Assembly: GCA_025210345.1 (NCBI GenBank)
Contig: JAOARX010000035.1
Location: 186,001 to 250,000 of the forward strand
DNA length: 64,000 bases
From: Pelagimonas sp.
Lineage (GTDB): Bacteria; Pseudomonadota; Alphaproteobacteria; Rhodobacterales; Rhodobacteraceae
Direction of reading: 5' to 3'
Made by a program: the position numbers and the translations under genes. Shown here piece after piece: positions 44,348 to 54,738 of the stretch; the stretch's first letter is position 1; each line of letters starts with the position of its first letter. Below the pieces are notes generated by a model that saw nothing but the letters and a program-made list of their open reading frames with translations, searched no databases and had not been told where the DNA came from.

Positions 44348-46702
44348 ATGGCCTATGTAGTTTCTGCGCAGCGTGCGCTGAAAGAAAAACAGATCAACCT
44401 CAAGCAAGCGGCGCAAAGCGTGGCCCTTGCGATCGCGATAGGGACCGGGGTTGTCAGTGTGCCCCCCCATGCGGCCTATGCGCAAAGTCACAGTTTTTCC
44501 TCGGTTGCGATCGAGGGCAACCAACGCGTCGAAGCGGCGACCATCCTTTCCTATGCGGGAATCGCCCGCGGTCAGAGCGTCTCTGAGGCAGAGCTGAATG
44601 ATGCCTATCAGCGACTCGCGGCTTCGGGTCTGTTTGAAACGGTTGAACTTGTCCCGCAGGGATCCAAGCTGGTGATCCGCGTTGCGGAATATCCGACCGT
44701 CAACAAGATCAACTTTGAAGGCAATCGCCGCATCAAGGATGACGATCTGTCGGCGATTGTTCAAAGCCAGTCACGCCGTGTATTCAGCCCACGCACCGCA
44801 GAAGAAGATGCACAGCGCATTTCCGAAGCCTACGGCGTTCAGGGGCGAATCGCCGCCCGTGTGATGCCCAAGATCATCCGCCGCTCTGACAACCGCGTCG
44901 ACCTGGTGTTCGAAGTGTTTGAAGGCGGCGTCTCCGAGATCGAGCGCATCGGCTTTCAGGGCAACGACGTCTATTCCGACCGCCGCCTGCGCCGGGTTCT
45001 GGAAACCAAGCAGGCAGGACTGTTGCGCGCGGTGATCCAGAAAGACACCTTTATCGAAGACCGCATTGAGTTCGACAAACAGCTCTTGCAGGATTTCTAT
45101 ATGGCGCGGGGCTATGTCGATTTCCGGGTTCGCGGTGTGAACTCTGAGTTGGCACAAGAGCGTGACGGATATTTCGTTAGCTTTAATGTCGAAGAGGGGC
45201 AGCAGTTCCATGTGGGTGAGGTGACGGTTCAATCCGATCTGCCTGATGTGGATGTCGATCTGTTCCAGAGCAAAGTGAAACTGCGGCAGGGGGTGGTGTA
45301 TTCGCCCAACCGTGTTGAAAATGAAATCGCCCGTCTTGAACGTCTTGCGGTCAAGGAAGGGTTGAATTTCGTGCGCGTTGAACCGCGCGTCAACCGCAAC
45401 GACCGGGATCTGACGCTGGATGTCGAATTCCTGCTGACCCGCGGTCCGCGTGTCTTTGTCGAACGAATCGATATCGAAGGGAACTCAACCACGGTTGACC
45501 GTGTGATCCGTCAGCAATTTGATGTGGTCGAAGGGGATCCCTTTAACCCGCGTGCGATCCGTCAAAGCGCGGAACGCATCCGTGCGCTTGGCTTCTTCAA
45601 AACCGCCGAGGTCGAGGCCCGCGAAGGATCAACCCCGCAACAGGTGATCGTCGATGTCGAAGTGGAAGAGCAGCCCACCGGCTCGCTGAGCTTTGGTGCC
45701 GCCTATTCAACCACGAGCGGGATCGCGGGCAACGTGTCCTTCTCTGAGACCAACTTTCTTGGGCGCGGCCAGCTTTTGGATGTGACCGTAAGCGCCGGGG
45801 CCACGAACAAGAACTATAAGTTCAATTTTGCTGAGCCCGCGTTCCTTGGACGCGACCTGCTGTTTGGTGTGGCTCTGGATTACAATGAATCCAACACCTT
45901 GTCGGCAGATTATGACATCAACACCGGCAGCTTTACCCCGTATCTCAGCTTCCCTGTCTCGGACAACGGCCGCTTGGCGCTTCGCTATGCGACCAACTAT
46001 ACCGACATCAAGCTGAACAAAGCGACCAATTTGGGCGGGGTGCTGATTGCCGATGCCGGGCGTGGTGCGACCTATGACAATGGTATCGGCTATACCTATA
46101 GCTACGACACGCGCCGCACGGGTCTGAACCCCAACGCGGGTGTTTTGCTTGAGTTCGGACAGGACTTTAGTGTTGGCAAGCAGCGGAACTTTGTCAAAAC
46201 CTCGGCCAAGGCCGTGGCCCAGACCAAGGTTCTGAGCGAAGAGGTCACGCTGCGCGCAGGATTCGAAGGTGCGGCGCTGGCTTTCTCGAAAGGGAACAGC
46301 CGGATCACCGATCGCTTCCTGCTGAGCCCCGACCAGATGCGTGGCTTTGAATACGGTGGCATTGGCCCGCGCGAGATCAACGGCGGCAACAGCGACTCGC
46401 TGGGTGGGGAATACTATGCGGTGCTCAAGTTCGAGGCCGAGTTCCCCATTGGTCTGCCCGAGGAATACGGGATTTCCGGCGGTGTCTTTTATGACGTTGG
46501 CGCGGTTTGGGGCGCGGGTAACACCAGCGCGGCAACCGGCACCATCGTATCAGACAAATTCGATGCCCGTCATGTGGTCGGCGTGTCGGTCCTGTGGGAC
46601 AGTGCATTTGGCCCGCTGCGCCTGAATTTCTCCGAGCCGGTGAAAAAGCGCAAAGAGGACAAGGAGTTGAACTTCAACCTCGCGATCAAGACCGAGTTCT
46701 GA
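44348..46702 (+). CDS. bamA: Outer membrane protein assembly factor BamA
   Basis: Omp85 insertase for outer-membrane beta barrels. An N-terminal signal region (hydrophobic VALAIAIGTGVV, ending near AAYAQS) is followed by five POTRA domains (~55-440, first FSSVAIEGNQRVEAATILSYAG) and a C-terminal 16-strand barrel (~460-784) with DQMRGFEYGGIGPRE and DSAFGPLRLNFSEP, ending in aromatic Phe as barrel proteins do. An in-frame ATG at 44327 would add seven residues; the site at 44348 has a somewhat better AGTGGA upstream. Confidence 0.95.
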   Translation: MAYVVSAQRALKEKQINLKQAAQSVALAIAIGTGVVSVPPHAAYAQSHSFSSVAIEGNQRVEAATILSYAGIARGQSVSEAELNDAYQRLAASGLFETVELVPQGSKLVIRVAEYPTVNKINFEGNRRIKDDDLSAIVQSQSRRVFSPRTAEEDAQRISEAYGVQGRIAARVMPKIIRRSDNRVDLVFEVFEGGVSEIERIGFQGNDVYSDRRLRRVLETKQAGLLRAVIQKDTFIEDRIEFDKQLLQDFYMARGYVDFRVRGVNSELAQERDGYFVSFNVEEGQQFHVGEVTVQSDLPDVDVDLFQSKVKLRQGVVYSPNRVENEIARLERLAVKEGLNFVRVEPRVNRNDRDLTLDVEFLLTRGPRVFVERIDIEGNSTTVDRVIRQQFDVVEGDPFNPRAIRQSAERIRALGFFKTAEVEAREGSTPQQVIVDVEVEEQPTGSLSFGAAYSTTSGIAGNVSFSETNFLGRGQLLDVTVSAGATNKNYKFNFAEPAFLGRDLLFGVALDYNESNTLSADYDINTGSFTPYLSFPVSDNGRLALRYATNYTDIKLNKATNLGGVLIADAGRGATYDNGIGYTYSYDTRRTGLNPNAGVLLEFGQDFSVGKQRNFVKTSAKAVAQTKVLSEEVTLRAGFEGAALAFSKGNSRITDRFLLSPDQMRGFEYGGIGPREINGGNSDSLGGEYYAVLKFEAEFPIGLPEEYGISGGVFYDVGAVWGAGNTSAATGTIVSDKFDARHVVGVSVLWDSAFGPLRLNFSEPVKKRKEDKELNFNLAIKTEF

Positions 46703-46709
46703 TCCTGTG

Positions 46710-47420
46710 ATGCGCCGTGGTGTCGTGATTGCGATCAGCGGGTGTTTGGCGCTGGTCGCTCAGCCGGGCTTGGCCCAGACGGCGACCGGGCCTGCGACCC
46801 CGGTGCCGCCGCTGCCCACTCCGCCTACACCTGCGGTTGATTTCCCAATTGCGGCAACCCCGTCTGACCGGGGTGTGCCGCAGATTCTGGTGGTTGATTT
46901 TACCCGAGCGATGGAAACAAGCCTTCTGGGACAACAGCTCTTGCGTGCGCTGGAAGCCGAAGGTGAGGCAATCGCGGCAGAAAACCGGGAAATCGAAGCT
47001 GAGCTGATCCAGGAAGAGTTGGCGCTGACCGAACAACGCGCCACGCTTGAGGCCGCGGCCTTTCGCGAATTGGCCAATGCTTTTGACACCAAGGTTCAGA
47101 CACTGCGCGCGGCGCAGGATGCAAAAGAGCGCGCCTTTACCGCAAAACGCGAAGAAACCCCCCGCCTGTTCCATCAGGCGGTCCTGCCGATCTTGCAGGA
47201 AATCATGCTTGAGACCGGCGGCAGCATTGTCCTGGATCGGCGCGTTGCCGTGGCTTTTTTGTCTTCGGTGGATGTGACGGATATTGCGGTTGCGCGGCTG
47301 GATGCCGCCGTGCAATCCCAGCCGCAGACAGAATCCGACAGCGCGCTTGATTCACCTGATGAAGCCGCATCCGAAGCAGATGCACCCAGCGACGATACGC
47401 CAGCCGCATCGGATGACTAA
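46710..47420 (+). CDS. OmpH/Skp-family periplasmic chaperone
   Basis: 236 residues: signal peptide (MRRGVVIAISGCLALVAQPG...AQ), a Pro/Thr-rich linker, then a helical coiled-coil hairpin (~85-160, ALEAEGEAIAAENREIEAELIQEELALTEQ) flanked by beta strands (QILVVDFTRAM; GGSIVLDRRVAVAFLS), which is the Skp fold. The acidic C-terminal tail of ~45 residues is an extension. A GTG three bases earlier is an alternative start. Follows bamA by seven bases. The lpxD gene often found next is absent. Confidence 0.88.
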   Translation: MRRGVVIAISGCLALVAQPGLAQTATGPATPVPPLPTPPTPAVDFPIAATPSDRGVPQILVVDFTRAMETSLLGQQLLRALEAEGEAIAAENREIEAELIQEELALTEQRATLEAAAFRELANAFDTKVQTLRAAQDAKERAFTAKREETPRLFHQAVLPILQEIMLETGGSIVLDRRVAVAFLSSVDVTDIAVARLDAAVQSQPQTESDSALDSPDEAASEADAPSDDTPAASDD

Positions 47421-47480
47421 TTCTTGCCCCTGCGCCCACGGGTTGCTAGGGACAAGACAAGAGAAATAGAAGGTCGAACC

Positions 47481-47942
47481 ATGAGTGACACGCTGCTTTC
47501 CGCTGATATCCAGTTGATCCAACGCATTATCCCGCACCGCTATCCGTTTTTGCTGGTGGACCGCGTCGAAGAGATCGATGGCACGAAATCGGGTGTGGGA
47601 ATCAAGAACGTCACCATGAACGAGCCGCATTTTCAGGGCCATTTCCCCGGCCTTCCCATTATGCCGGGCGTAACCATCATCGAAGCCATGGCCCAGACCG
47701 CCGCCGTGATGGTGGGCACGTCGCTGGACATGGCTGACAAAGAGATGAAGGTCTATTTCATGGCCATCGACAAATGCAAATTCCGCCGCAAGGTGGTCCC
47801 GGGGGATCAACTCCGGATGAGGGTGACAACCGTGCGCGGCAAGCCCGGCGGCAAGGTTTGGAAATTCGCGGGCGTGGCCGAGGTCGAAGGCGACATGGCC
47901 GCCGAGGTTGAATTCACCGCTATGATGGATCTCCCGGCGTGA
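47481..47942 (+). CDS. fabZ: 3-hydroxyacyl-ACP dehydratase
   Basis: Hot-dog dehydratase of fatty acid elongation, competing with lipid A synthesis for 3-hydroxyacyl-ACP. Catalytic His54 in [16 protein letters not shown] and Glu68 in IIEAMAQ. 153 residues from [10 protein letters not shown]. Its stop overlaps the GTG start of lpxA (GTGA). Confidence 0.97.
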   Translation: MSDTLLSADIQLIQRIIPHRYPFLLVDRVEEIDGTKSGVGIKNVTMNEPHFQGHFPGLPIMPGVTIIEAMAQTAAVMVGTSLDMADKEMKVYFMAIDKCKFRRKVVPGDQLRMRVTTVRGKPGGKVWKFAGVAEVEGDMAAEVEFTAMMDLPA

Positions 47943-48727
47943 GCGAGACCAACATTCATCCCAGCGCCGTGATCGAAGAGGGCGCGGTGATCGGGCAGGG
48001 GTGCCAGATCGGCCCCTTTTGCCACATCGGCCCCGAGGTCGTGCTGAAGGACGGGGTTGTCCTGAAATCGCACGTGGTGATCACCGGCCAGACCGAGGTC
48101 GGTGAAGACACCGTGATCTTTCCCTTTGCGGTGATCGGGGAAATCCCGCAAGATCTTAAATTCCAGGGCGAAAAGACCCGCTTGGTGATCGGCAAACGCA
48201 ATCGCATCCGGGAACATGTGACCATGAATTCCGGCACCGAGGGCGGTGGCGGCGAAACGCGTGTTGGCGATGACGGGTTGTTCATGGCCGGTTGCCACGT
48301 CGCGCATGACGCTGTGATCGGGGATCGGGTGATCTTGGTGAACAATTGTGCGGTGGCCGGGCATTGCGTGATCGAAGACGACGTGATCATCGGCGGGCTG
48401 TCGGGTGTGCACCAATGGGTGCGCATTGGTCGCGGGGCCATCATCGGTGCGGTGACCATGGTCACCAATGACGTGATTCCCTTTGGCCTGGTCCAGGCCC
48501 CGCGCGGCAAGCTGGACGGGTTGAACCTTGTGGGGTTGAAACGGCGCGGTGTTGACCGTTCGGACATCACCGCCCTTCGGGCCGCGTTCCAGATGCTTGC
48601 GCAGGGAGAGGGCACGTTCCAAGACCGCGCGCGCCGTTTGGGGGACGAAACTCAGAGCGACTATGTGACTGAAATCGTAGAGTTTGTTCTGGGGAATACC
48701 GATCGATCCTTTTTGACGCCGGGCTAG
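47939..48727 (+). CDS. lpxA: UDP-N-acetylglucosamine acyltransferase
   Basis: First lipid A step: acylates UDP-GlcNAc. Left-handed beta-helix hexapeptide repeats ([23 protein letters not shown] onward), catalytic His in [14 protein letters not shown], and a helical C terminus. 262 residues; GTG start overlapping the fabZ stop. Confidence 0.97.
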   Translation: MSETNIHPSAVIEEGAVIGQGCQIGPFCHIGPEVVLKDGVVLKSHVVITGQTEVGEDTVIFPFAVIGEIPQDLKFQGEKTRLVIGKRNRIREHVTMNSGTEGGGGETRVGDDGLFMAGCHVAHDAVIGDRVILVNNCAVAGHCVIEDDVIIGGLSGVHQWVRIGRGAIIGAVTMVTNDVIPFGLVQAPRGKLDGLNLVGLKRRGVDRSDITALRAAFQMLAQGEGTFQDRARRLGDETQSDYVTEIVEFVLGNTDRSFLTPG

Positions 48728-48731
48728 GGAC

Positions 48732-49523
48732 ATGTTGGCCCTGATCGCAGGTCGCGGCATGCTGCCCGGGGCCGTCTTGGCTCAGACAACACAGCGCCCG
48801 GTGGTCTGTGGGATGATCCAGAGCCCCCCAGATCACGTCACCGCAGACGAGATGTTTCGCATCGAGCGCTTTGGGGGATTGCTGCGCCGCCTGCAAAGGC
48901 AGGGGGTCACCCAAATCTGCATGTGCGGCGCCCAGGATCGGCCCGAGTTTCGGCTTTTGCAATTGGACTGGGCGACCCTCAGGCTGGTGCCCAGGCTTTT
49001 GCGGGTCCTGCGCCGGGGTGAAGATAGCGCTTTGCGGCTGATCATCGAGATCATCGAAGCCCATGGGATGACGGTGGTTGGCGCGCATGAGATCGCGCCG
49101 CAACTGTTGCCGCCTGCTGGCACGCTGACCACCGCCAAACCCGATGCCCGCGCGCAGCACGAGGCGCTTTTGGGCGATGACGTCAGCGATGATCAGGCAC
49201 GCCGGGATCTGGGGCAGGCCAGCCTGATCCGCGATGATGGCGTTCTGCTGCGCGAAGGCCCCGAAGGCACCGAGAGCCTGCTGAACAGCGCTTCGGGCGG
49301 TGAGGCGGAAGGCGCGATATTGTACAAATCCCCCAAACCCGGGCAGGATCTGCGGGTGGATATGCCGGTGATCGGTCCGGACACCGCGGTTCAGGCCGCG
49401 CGGGCAGGGCTGCGCGGGATTGTCATCGAAGAAGGCGGTGTCATGGTGCTGGGCTTGTCTGACGTCTTGCGGCGGCTCAACGCCGAAGGCATGTTTCTAT
49501 GGGTGCGAAAAAGGCCGATCTGA
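48732..49523 (+). CDS. lpxI: UDP-2,3-diacylglucosamine pyrophosphatase LpxI
   Basis: Hydrolyses UDP-2,3-diacyl-GlcN to lipid X, the alphaproteobacterial replacement for LpxH. 263 residues starting MLALIAGRGMLPG; conserved GEDSALRLIIEIIEAHGM and the C-terminal SPKPGQDLRVDMPVIGPDTV-like region (read here as KPGQDLRVDMPVIGPDTA). TGATG overlap with lpxB. Confidence 0.95.
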   Translation: MLALIAGRGMLPGAVLAQTTQRPVVCGMIQSPPDHVTADEMFRIERFGGLLRRLQRQGVTQICMCGAQDRPEFRLLQLDWATLRLVPRLLRVLRRGEDSALRLIIEIIEAHGMTVVGAHEIAPQLLPPAGTLTTAKPDARAQHEALLGDDVSDDQARRDLGQASLIRDDGVLLREGPEGTESLLNSASGGEAEGAILYKSPKPGQDLRVDMPVIGPDTAVQAARAGLRGIVIEEGGVMVLGLSDVLRRLNAEGMFLWVRKRPI

Positions 49524-50677
49524 TGCGCGTATTTATCCTTGCTGGTGAGCCTTCGGGCGACAAACTGGGCGCGGCCTTGATGGCGGGCCTTAAATCCTTG
49601 CGCCCGGATGTCAGGTTCTTTGGGATCGGCGGTGACCGCATGACCGCCGAAGGGTTGGACAGCCTCTTTCCCATGGATGAGATATCCATCATGGGGATCG
49701 GAGAAATTCTAAAGGAATACAGCGCCTTGAAGGCGCGTATTCGGGAAACGGCTGATACGATTTTGCGTGAAAAACCGGATGTGGTGATCACCATCGACCT
49801 GCCCGAGTTCTCTTTGCGCGTGGCCAAGCTGGTCAAAGCCTCTTCGGATATCCGCGTCGTGCATTACGTGGCCCCGACGGTCTGGGCCTGGCGCCCCAAG
49901 CGCGCGCAAAAGATGGCGGCCCATGTGGATCAGGTGCTGGCGCTCTTGCCGTTTGAACCGCCCTATATGCATCAGGCGGGCATGGATTGTGACTTTGTCG
50001 GGCACCCGGTCGTGACCGATCCACAAGCCACGCAACAAGAGGCCGAGGCCTTTCGCGAGGCCCATGGTATCACCGGCCCCTTAGCGCTTTTGTTGCCGGG
50101 GTCACGCCGCTCTGAAATCAAACGTTTGTTGCCTGTTTTCAAACAGGTGGCGCAAGAGCTTCACAGCATACATCCAGATTTGACGTTGGTTTTGCCCATG
50201 GCGGCCCATGTGGCCGACAGCGTTCAGGAACAGGTTCAAGAGTGGCCGGTCAAGCCCTTGCTCTTACATCCAAAAGACGATCCCCAGGGCGCTCAAAAAC
50301 GCGCGGCCTTTCGCGCGGCGGATGTGGCGGTCGCGGCCTCTGGCACCGTGTCCCTGGAACTGGCTGCCAGCGACACGCCCATGGTCATCGCCTATGACAT
50401 GGGCTGGCTTTCACGTCAGATCATCGGGCGGATGTTGCTGACGGACACGGTCACATTGGTGAACCTTGTCTCGGAAACCCGCGTTATTCCAGAGTTTATC
50501 GGCCAAGCGTGCCAACCCGGGCCCATTGCCCAGGCGGTGCTGCAAACCCTTGCCGATCCTGCGCCCCAACGCGATGCGATGCGGCTGACGATGGCGCGTC
50601 TGGGCAAAGACGGAGAGGCCCCGGGCCTGCGCGCGGCCCGCGCTGTTCTTGACCGCCTCGCACAGGCCCAAACCTGA
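49523..50677 (+). CDS. lpxB: Lipid-A-disaccharide synthase
   Basis: GT19 glycosyltransferase joining lipid X to UDP-2,3-diacyl-GlcN. MRVFILAGEPSGDKLGAALM start, FGIGGDRM, YVAPTVWAWRP, LLPGSRRSEIKRLLP and the SGTVSLELAASDTPMVIAY donor-site motif. 384 residues; the ATG at 49523 overlaps the lpxI stop. Last gene of the operon, followed by a terminator. Confidence 0.97.
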   Translation: MRVFILAGEPSGDKLGAALMAGLKSLRPDVRFFGIGGDRMTAEGLDSLFPMDEISIMGIGEILKEYSALKARIRETADTILREKPDVVITIDLPEFSLRVAKLVKASSDIRVVHYVAPTVWAWRPKRAQKMAAHVDQVLALLPFEPPYMHQAGMDCDFVGHPVVTDPQATQQEAEAFREAHGITGPLALLLPGSRRSEIKRLLPVFKQVAQELHSIHPDLTLVLPMAAHVADSVQEQVQEWPVKPLLLHPKDDPQGAQKRAAFRAADVAVAASGTVSLELAASDTPMVIAYDMGWLSRQIIGRMLLTDTVTLVNLVSETRVIPEFIGQACQPGPIAQAVLQTLADPAPQRDAMRLTMARLGKDGEAPGLRAARAVLDRLAQAQT

Positions 50678-50745
50678 TCTTGCCAAAACGCCCGCCTTTG
50701 GCCCCCGCGCTTTTGGCAGGGGCAAAACACGTCACGTACCACGAA

Positions 50746-50773
50746 AAAGGGGCGCCCCAGCGGACGCCCCTTT
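50746..50773. terminator. Bidirectional terminator between lpxB and tkt
   Basis: AAAGGGGCG (50746-50754) and CGCCCCTTT (50765-50773) between convergent genes. Confidence 0.82.
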
Positions 50774-50794
50774 CGCAATTCTCAGACCGCTGAG

Positions 50795-52813
50795 TTACAG
50801 CAGGCCGCGTACCTTTTCGACCACGGCATCGGCGGTGATGCCGAATTTTTCGTACAGTTCACCGGCCGGGGCGGAGGCGCCAAAGCTGTCCATGCCAACA
50901 AAGCCCGCTTTGTTGGCGCGACCCCGCTCGCCGGTCAGCCAGCGGTCCCAACCCATCTGAACACCGGCCTCGATGGCCACGCGTACCGGGCCCGCCGGGG
51001 GCAGGATCTTGCGGCGATAGGCCTCGTCCTGCGCGGCGAACAGCTCCATGCAGGGCATGGACACCACGCGGGTGCCAATGCCCAGCTCTTGCAGCATGTC
51101 CCGCGCTTTCAACGCGATAGAAACCTCGGAGCCGGTCGCCATCAGGATGGCCATCCGCTTGCCCTCGGCCTCGGCCAGCACATAGGCACCTTTCTCGGAG
51201 AGGTTCGAGTTCTTGTGGTCTGTCCGCACGGTGGGCACGCTCTGGCGGGTCAGCGACAGCACCGAAGGCGTCTGGGTCTGGCGCAGGGCGATTTCCCAGG
51301 CTTCGGCGGTTTCCACCGCATCCGCCGGGCGGAACACCAATGTGTTCGGCGTCGCGCGCGAGATGGCCACATGTTCCACCGGCTGGTGGGTCGGGCCGTC
51401 TTCGCCAAGACCGATGCTGTCATGGGTCATGACATAGACAACCGGCTGCTTCATCAGGGCCGACAGGCGCATCGCCGGGCGCGCGTAGTCGGTGAAGGCC
51501 ATGAAGGTGCCCGCATAGGGACGCAGGCCGCCGTGCAGCGCCATGCCGTTCATCGCAGCCGCCATGCCGTGCTCGCGAATGCCCCAATAGACATAACGAC
51601 CCTTGCGGTTGTCGATATCGAACACGCCCAGATCATCGGTTTTCGTGTTGTTCGAGCCGGTCAGATCCGCCGACCCCCCGATGGTTTCGGGCATGATCGG
51701 GTTGATCTCTTTCAGGGCAACCTCTGATGCGGCGCGGGTGGCCAGCTTGGGCTGCTCTTCGGACAGGCGCTTTTTGAGGTTCTTGACCGTGGCCGACAGC
51801 TTTTTGGGGGCTTCGCCGTTCATCACACGGGCGAATTCCCTTTGACGGCTGGCCGAGTGGTCTTGCAGACGGGCTTCCCATTCGGCGCGAGCCGCCGCAC
51901 CGCGCGAACCGGCGGCTTCCCACCAGGATTTGATATCCGCGGGAATTTCAAACGGTGCCGAGGTCCAGCCCCAGGCCTCTTTGGCCGCTTTGTTCTGGTC
52001 TTCGTTGGTCAGCGCGCCGTGGCCCTTTGAGGTGTCCTGCGCCGCGTGGCCGATGGCGATGTGCGATTTGCACGCGATCATCGAGGGTTTGCCGGCTTTC
52101 TTGGCGGCCTCGATGGCGGCATCGATGGCTTCGGGATCGTGGCCGTCGATTTCCTGAACATGCCAGCCCGCAGCCTTGAACCGCGCAACCTGATCCACCT
52201 CGCACGACAGCGATACTTTGCCGTCGATGGTGATGTCATTGTTGTCCCAGAACACGATCAGCTTGGACAGCTTGTGACGGCCTGCAATGGCGATGGCCTC
52301 TTGGCTGACGCCTTCCATCAAACAGCCGTCGCCTGCGATCACATAGGTGTGGTGATCCACCAGCTTTTTGCCAAAGCGCCCACGCAGCATTTCTTCGGCC
52401 ATGGCGAAACCGACCGAATTGGAAATCCCCTGACCCAGCGGGCCGGTGGTGGTCTCAACGGCTTTGAGCAGGAAGTTTTCCGGGTGGCCCGCGGTCTTGG
52501 CACCCCACTGGCGGAAGTTTTTCACCTCGTCCAGCGTCACTTCGGGATCGCCCAAAAGATAGAGCAGCGAATAGATCAGCATTGATCCATGGCCCGCCGA
52601 CAGGATAAACCGGTCGCGGTCGTGCCATTCGGGGTTCTGGGCGTCAAACTTGAGGTGTTTGGAGAACAAAACCGTTGCAACATCCGCCATGCCGATGGGC
52701 ATGCCAGAGTGGCCAGAGTTGGCATTGGCAACAGCATCCAGCGCCAGGGCGCGGATCGCGGTGGCGCGCATCCAGTGATCAGGATTGCGGGTGCGAAGCT
52801 CTTGGATATCCAC
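50795..52813 (-). CDS. tkt: Transketolase
   Basis: Thiamine diphosphate enzyme of the pentose phosphate pathway. 672 residues: [16 protein letters not shown] near the N terminus, the TPP motif [13 protein letters not shown] ... [10 protein letters not shown], and the pyrimidine domain with [15 protein letters not shown] and [22 protein letters not shown] start (52813) with AAAGGA nine bases upstream. Alone on its strand and divergent from the coiled-coil gene across 243 bp. Confidence 0.97.
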   Translation of the reverse strand: MDIQELRTRNPDHWMRATAIRALALDAVANANSGHSGMPIGMADVATVLFSKHLKFDAQNPEWHDRDRFILSAGHGSMLIYSLLYLLGDPEVTLDEVKNFRQWGAKTAGHPENFLLKAVETTTGPLGQGISNSVGFAMAEEMLRGRFGKKLVDHHTYVIAGDGCLMEGVSQEAIAIAGRHKLSKLIVFWDNNDITIDGKVSLSCEVDQVARFKAAGWHVQEIDGHDPEAIDAAIEAAKKAGKPSMIACKSHIAIGHAAQDTSKGHGALTNEDQNKAAKEAWGWTSAPFEIPADIKSWWEAAGSRGAAARAEWEARLQDHSASRQREFARVMNGEAPKKLSATVKNLKKRLSEEQPKLATRAASEVALKEINPIMPETIGGSADLTGSNNTKTDDLGVFDIDNRKGRYVYWGIREHGMAAAMNGMALHGGLRPYAGTFMAFTDYARPAMRLSALMKQPVVYVMTHDSIGLGEDGPTHQPVEHVAISRATPNTLVFRPADAVETAEAWEIALRQTQTPSVLSLTRQSVPTVRTDHKNSNLSEKGAYVLAEAEGKRMAILMATGSEVSIALKARDMLQELGIGTRVVSMPCMELFAAQDEAYRRKILPPAGPVRVAIEAGVQMGWDRWLTGERGRANKAGFVGMDSFGASAPAGELYEKFGITADAVVEKVRGLL

Positions 52814-53056
52814 GAAGGTCGATCCTTTATGTCTTGGGGTTTGGGGCTGAATAGCAGTGTTTTACGATTGTGCAAGCTTTGCCTGCCAGCTTCTTTGCTT
52901 GTTGCGTGAAAGCAGCGCTGTAAGGTCTTGGAACATAAGGAGAGCTGTTTTATCCTTGCAGTTGATAAACTTTGTCAGCGCTATCGGAGCGATTCGGGGT
53001 TCCCCTGGGGCACGTCCCGTCAATCCGGCCTAGCCTGACAGAATATGGGGAGCAGT

Positions 53057-53860
53057 ATGACCCAGCTGACAGAATACCAAGATCGCATTTCGCGAGCGTT
53101 GGACCGCCTTTCTCAGGGCGTGGACCGTGTGGGCGGGGCGTCTTCTGATGCCCTGACGGATTTGCAAGAGCAATTGGCCCAGGCCCAGGCTGCAACGGCC
53201 GAAGCCCGCGCCGCCCACGACGCCGCCGAAGAGGCGCGGTCCGCGCTTGAGGCGGAAACAGAAGGTCGGATTCAGGAGGCGGTGGCCCAGGCTGAGAATG
53301 AAAAAACCGCAGCCGTGCGTGCGGCGGCGGCGGCCAATGCGGCGCTGGATGAGTTGCGTGAACAGCAGGCGGCGACACCGCCTGAGGCCGCTGCCGAAAG
53401 CTTTTCGGAAGATCCGGGAATTGGGTCCGACGCAGAAAGCGCAACCGACGCGCCGCAGGATGCACAAGCCGAGGCTGAAATCAAATCCCTGCGCGAGGCG
53501 CTGGATGATGAAAAGATGGCGAATGCCCAGTTGGAAGAACGCTATCGTGTCTTGCAGGCCCAGTTGAAAGAAGGATCCGCCGCGCCGACCTCCGATGGGG
53601 CCGGGGATCTTGCGGACCTGGATCAGGAACTGCGCCGCCTGCGCAATGCTGTCAGCGATCTTGAGGAAAGCAACCGTGCGCTGCGCGAGGCCAACGCCCA
53701 GGGCGTGGGCGATCCAGAGCTGATCAATGCCTCTTTGCAATCGGAACTCGAAAGCCTGCGCGCGGCGCGCGCCTCGGAGCGGGCCGAGGGGCAGGCGGTG
53801 CTGGCCGCGCTTGAGCCGTTGTTGCAATCGGACGAGACCGTAGAAGAGGGGGCTGGCTGA
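53057..53860 (+). CDS. Coiled-coil protein coupled to zapA
   Basis: Not assigned. 267 residues, almost all helical with heptad-like Ala/Leu/Glu patterning (~20-115 and ~140-255), split by a Pro/Ser/Asp-rich linker (~115-140). No signal or membrane span, so cytosolic. GGGAG lies four bases before the ATG at 53057. The stop overlaps the zapA start (TGATG). Stoichiometric coupling with ZapA suggests a divisome-associated filament or ZapB-like role; this rests on position and coiled-coil nature only. Confidence 0.8.
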   Translation: MTQLTEYQDRISRALDRLSQGVDRVGGASSDALTDLQEQLAQAQAATAEARAAHDAAEEARSALEAETEGRIQEAVAQAENEKTAAVRAAAAANAALDELREQQAATPPEAAAESFSEDPGIGSDAESATDAPQDAQAEAEIKSLREALDDEKMANAQLEERYRVLQAQLKEGSAAPTSDGAGDLADLDQELRRLRNAVSDLEESNRALREANAQGVGDPELINASLQSELESLRAARASERAEGQAVLAALEPLLQSDETVEEGAG

Positions 53861-54258
53861 TGTCGAATATCGAAGTGGAAATCAATATTGGTGGCCGCAC
53901 CTTCGAAGTGGCGTGTCAGGAAGGGGAACAACAGTTCCTGACCTCTGCCGCCAGCCTGTTGGATGCCGAAGCGCAGGTGCTGGTCAATCAGATTGGCCGC
54001 CTGCCGGAAACCCGCTTGTTGCTGATGTCGGGTCTGATGCTGGCGGATAAGACCGCGGGTCTGGAAGAACAGCTGCGCGAAGCACAAACCCAGATGGCAG
54101 CCCTGCAGGCGGAAATCGAGGCGCTAAAAAACCAACCCGCGCCCGAGCCCGAGCGCATCGAGGTGCCGGTGATCCCGAATGATGCGGTGGATGCTCTGGC
54201 CGAAATGGCCGCGCGGGCCGAAAGCCTTGCTGAAAGCCTGGACGAAAAGCTGGGGTAA
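53860..54258 (+). CDS. zapA: Cell division protein ZapA
   Basis: Binds and bundles FtsZ. The N-terminal domain begins MSNIEVEINIGGRTFEVACQEGEQQ, the ZapA beta region, followed by AASLLDAEAQVLVNQIGRLPETRLLLMSGLMLAD and a coiled-coil tail (~65-90). 132 residues, ~20 longer than typical, with a Pro/Glu-rich segment and a second helix at the end. Coupled to the coiled-coil gene. Confidence 0.92.
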   Translation: MSNIEVEINIGGRTFEVACQEGEQQFLTSAASLLDAEAQVLVNQIGRLPETRLLLMSGLMLADKTAGLEEQLREAQTQMAALQAEIEALKNQPAPEPERIEVPVIPNDAVDALAEMAARAESLAESLDEKLG

Positions 54259-54326
54259 TTTGCACGCGACAGAAAACACCTTGCGCGGAAAGGCCCAAGG
54301 CAGAAATATCCTCGTCAGAAAATGAA

Positions 54327-54354
54327 AAACGCCTCAGAACCCTCTGAGGCGTTT
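54327..54354. terminator. Bidirectional terminator between zapA and grxD
   Basis: Perfect 12-bp arms AAACGCCTCAGA (54327-54338) and TCTGAGGCGTTT (54343-54354) with a four-base loop, then CGATTTTT. Confidence 0.92.
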
Positions 54355-54375
54355 CGATTTTTGCGGTGGTTGCCC

Positions 54376-54738
54376 TTAGGCGTTGGCAAGGCGGATCTTG
54401 TCCGCGGCCTCTTTGTCAAAGGCCACACCATTGTCGGTGAACATCTGATCCAGCTCGCTGGACAGGACCATTTCGGTGACGATGTCACAGCCTCCCACGA
54501 ATTCACCTTTGACATAAAGCTGGGGTATGGTGGGCCAATCCGAATAGTCCTTGATCCCCTGGCGCAGGGCTTCGTCGACCAGGACATTCACATCAGCATA
54601 GTCGACACCCATGTAATTCAGCACACCCGCCACGCGCGATGAGAACCCGCATTGCGGCATGGATTTCGTGCCCTTCATGAACAGCACAACGTCATGGGCT
54701 TTGACGGTTTCGTCGATCTGGGTCTTTGCGTCAGTCAT
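54376..54738 (-). CDS. grxD: Monothiol glutaredoxin (Grx4 type)
   Basis: CGFS glutaredoxin that carries a [2Fe-2S] cluster with glutathione and pairs with BolA. CGFS is at residues 30-33 (Cys30), preceded by [29 protein letters not shown] is the glutathione/cluster-binding stretch. 120 residues from the ATG at 54738 (GGAGA upstream), which overlaps the stop of the 57-residue ORF (ATGA). Confidence 0.96.
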   Translation of the reverse strand: MTDAKTQIDETVKAHDVVLFMKGTKSMPQCGFSSRVAGVLNYMGVDYADVNVLVDEALRQGIKDYSDWPTIPQLYVKGEFVGGCDIVTEMVLSSELDQMFTDNGVAFDKEAADKIRLANA

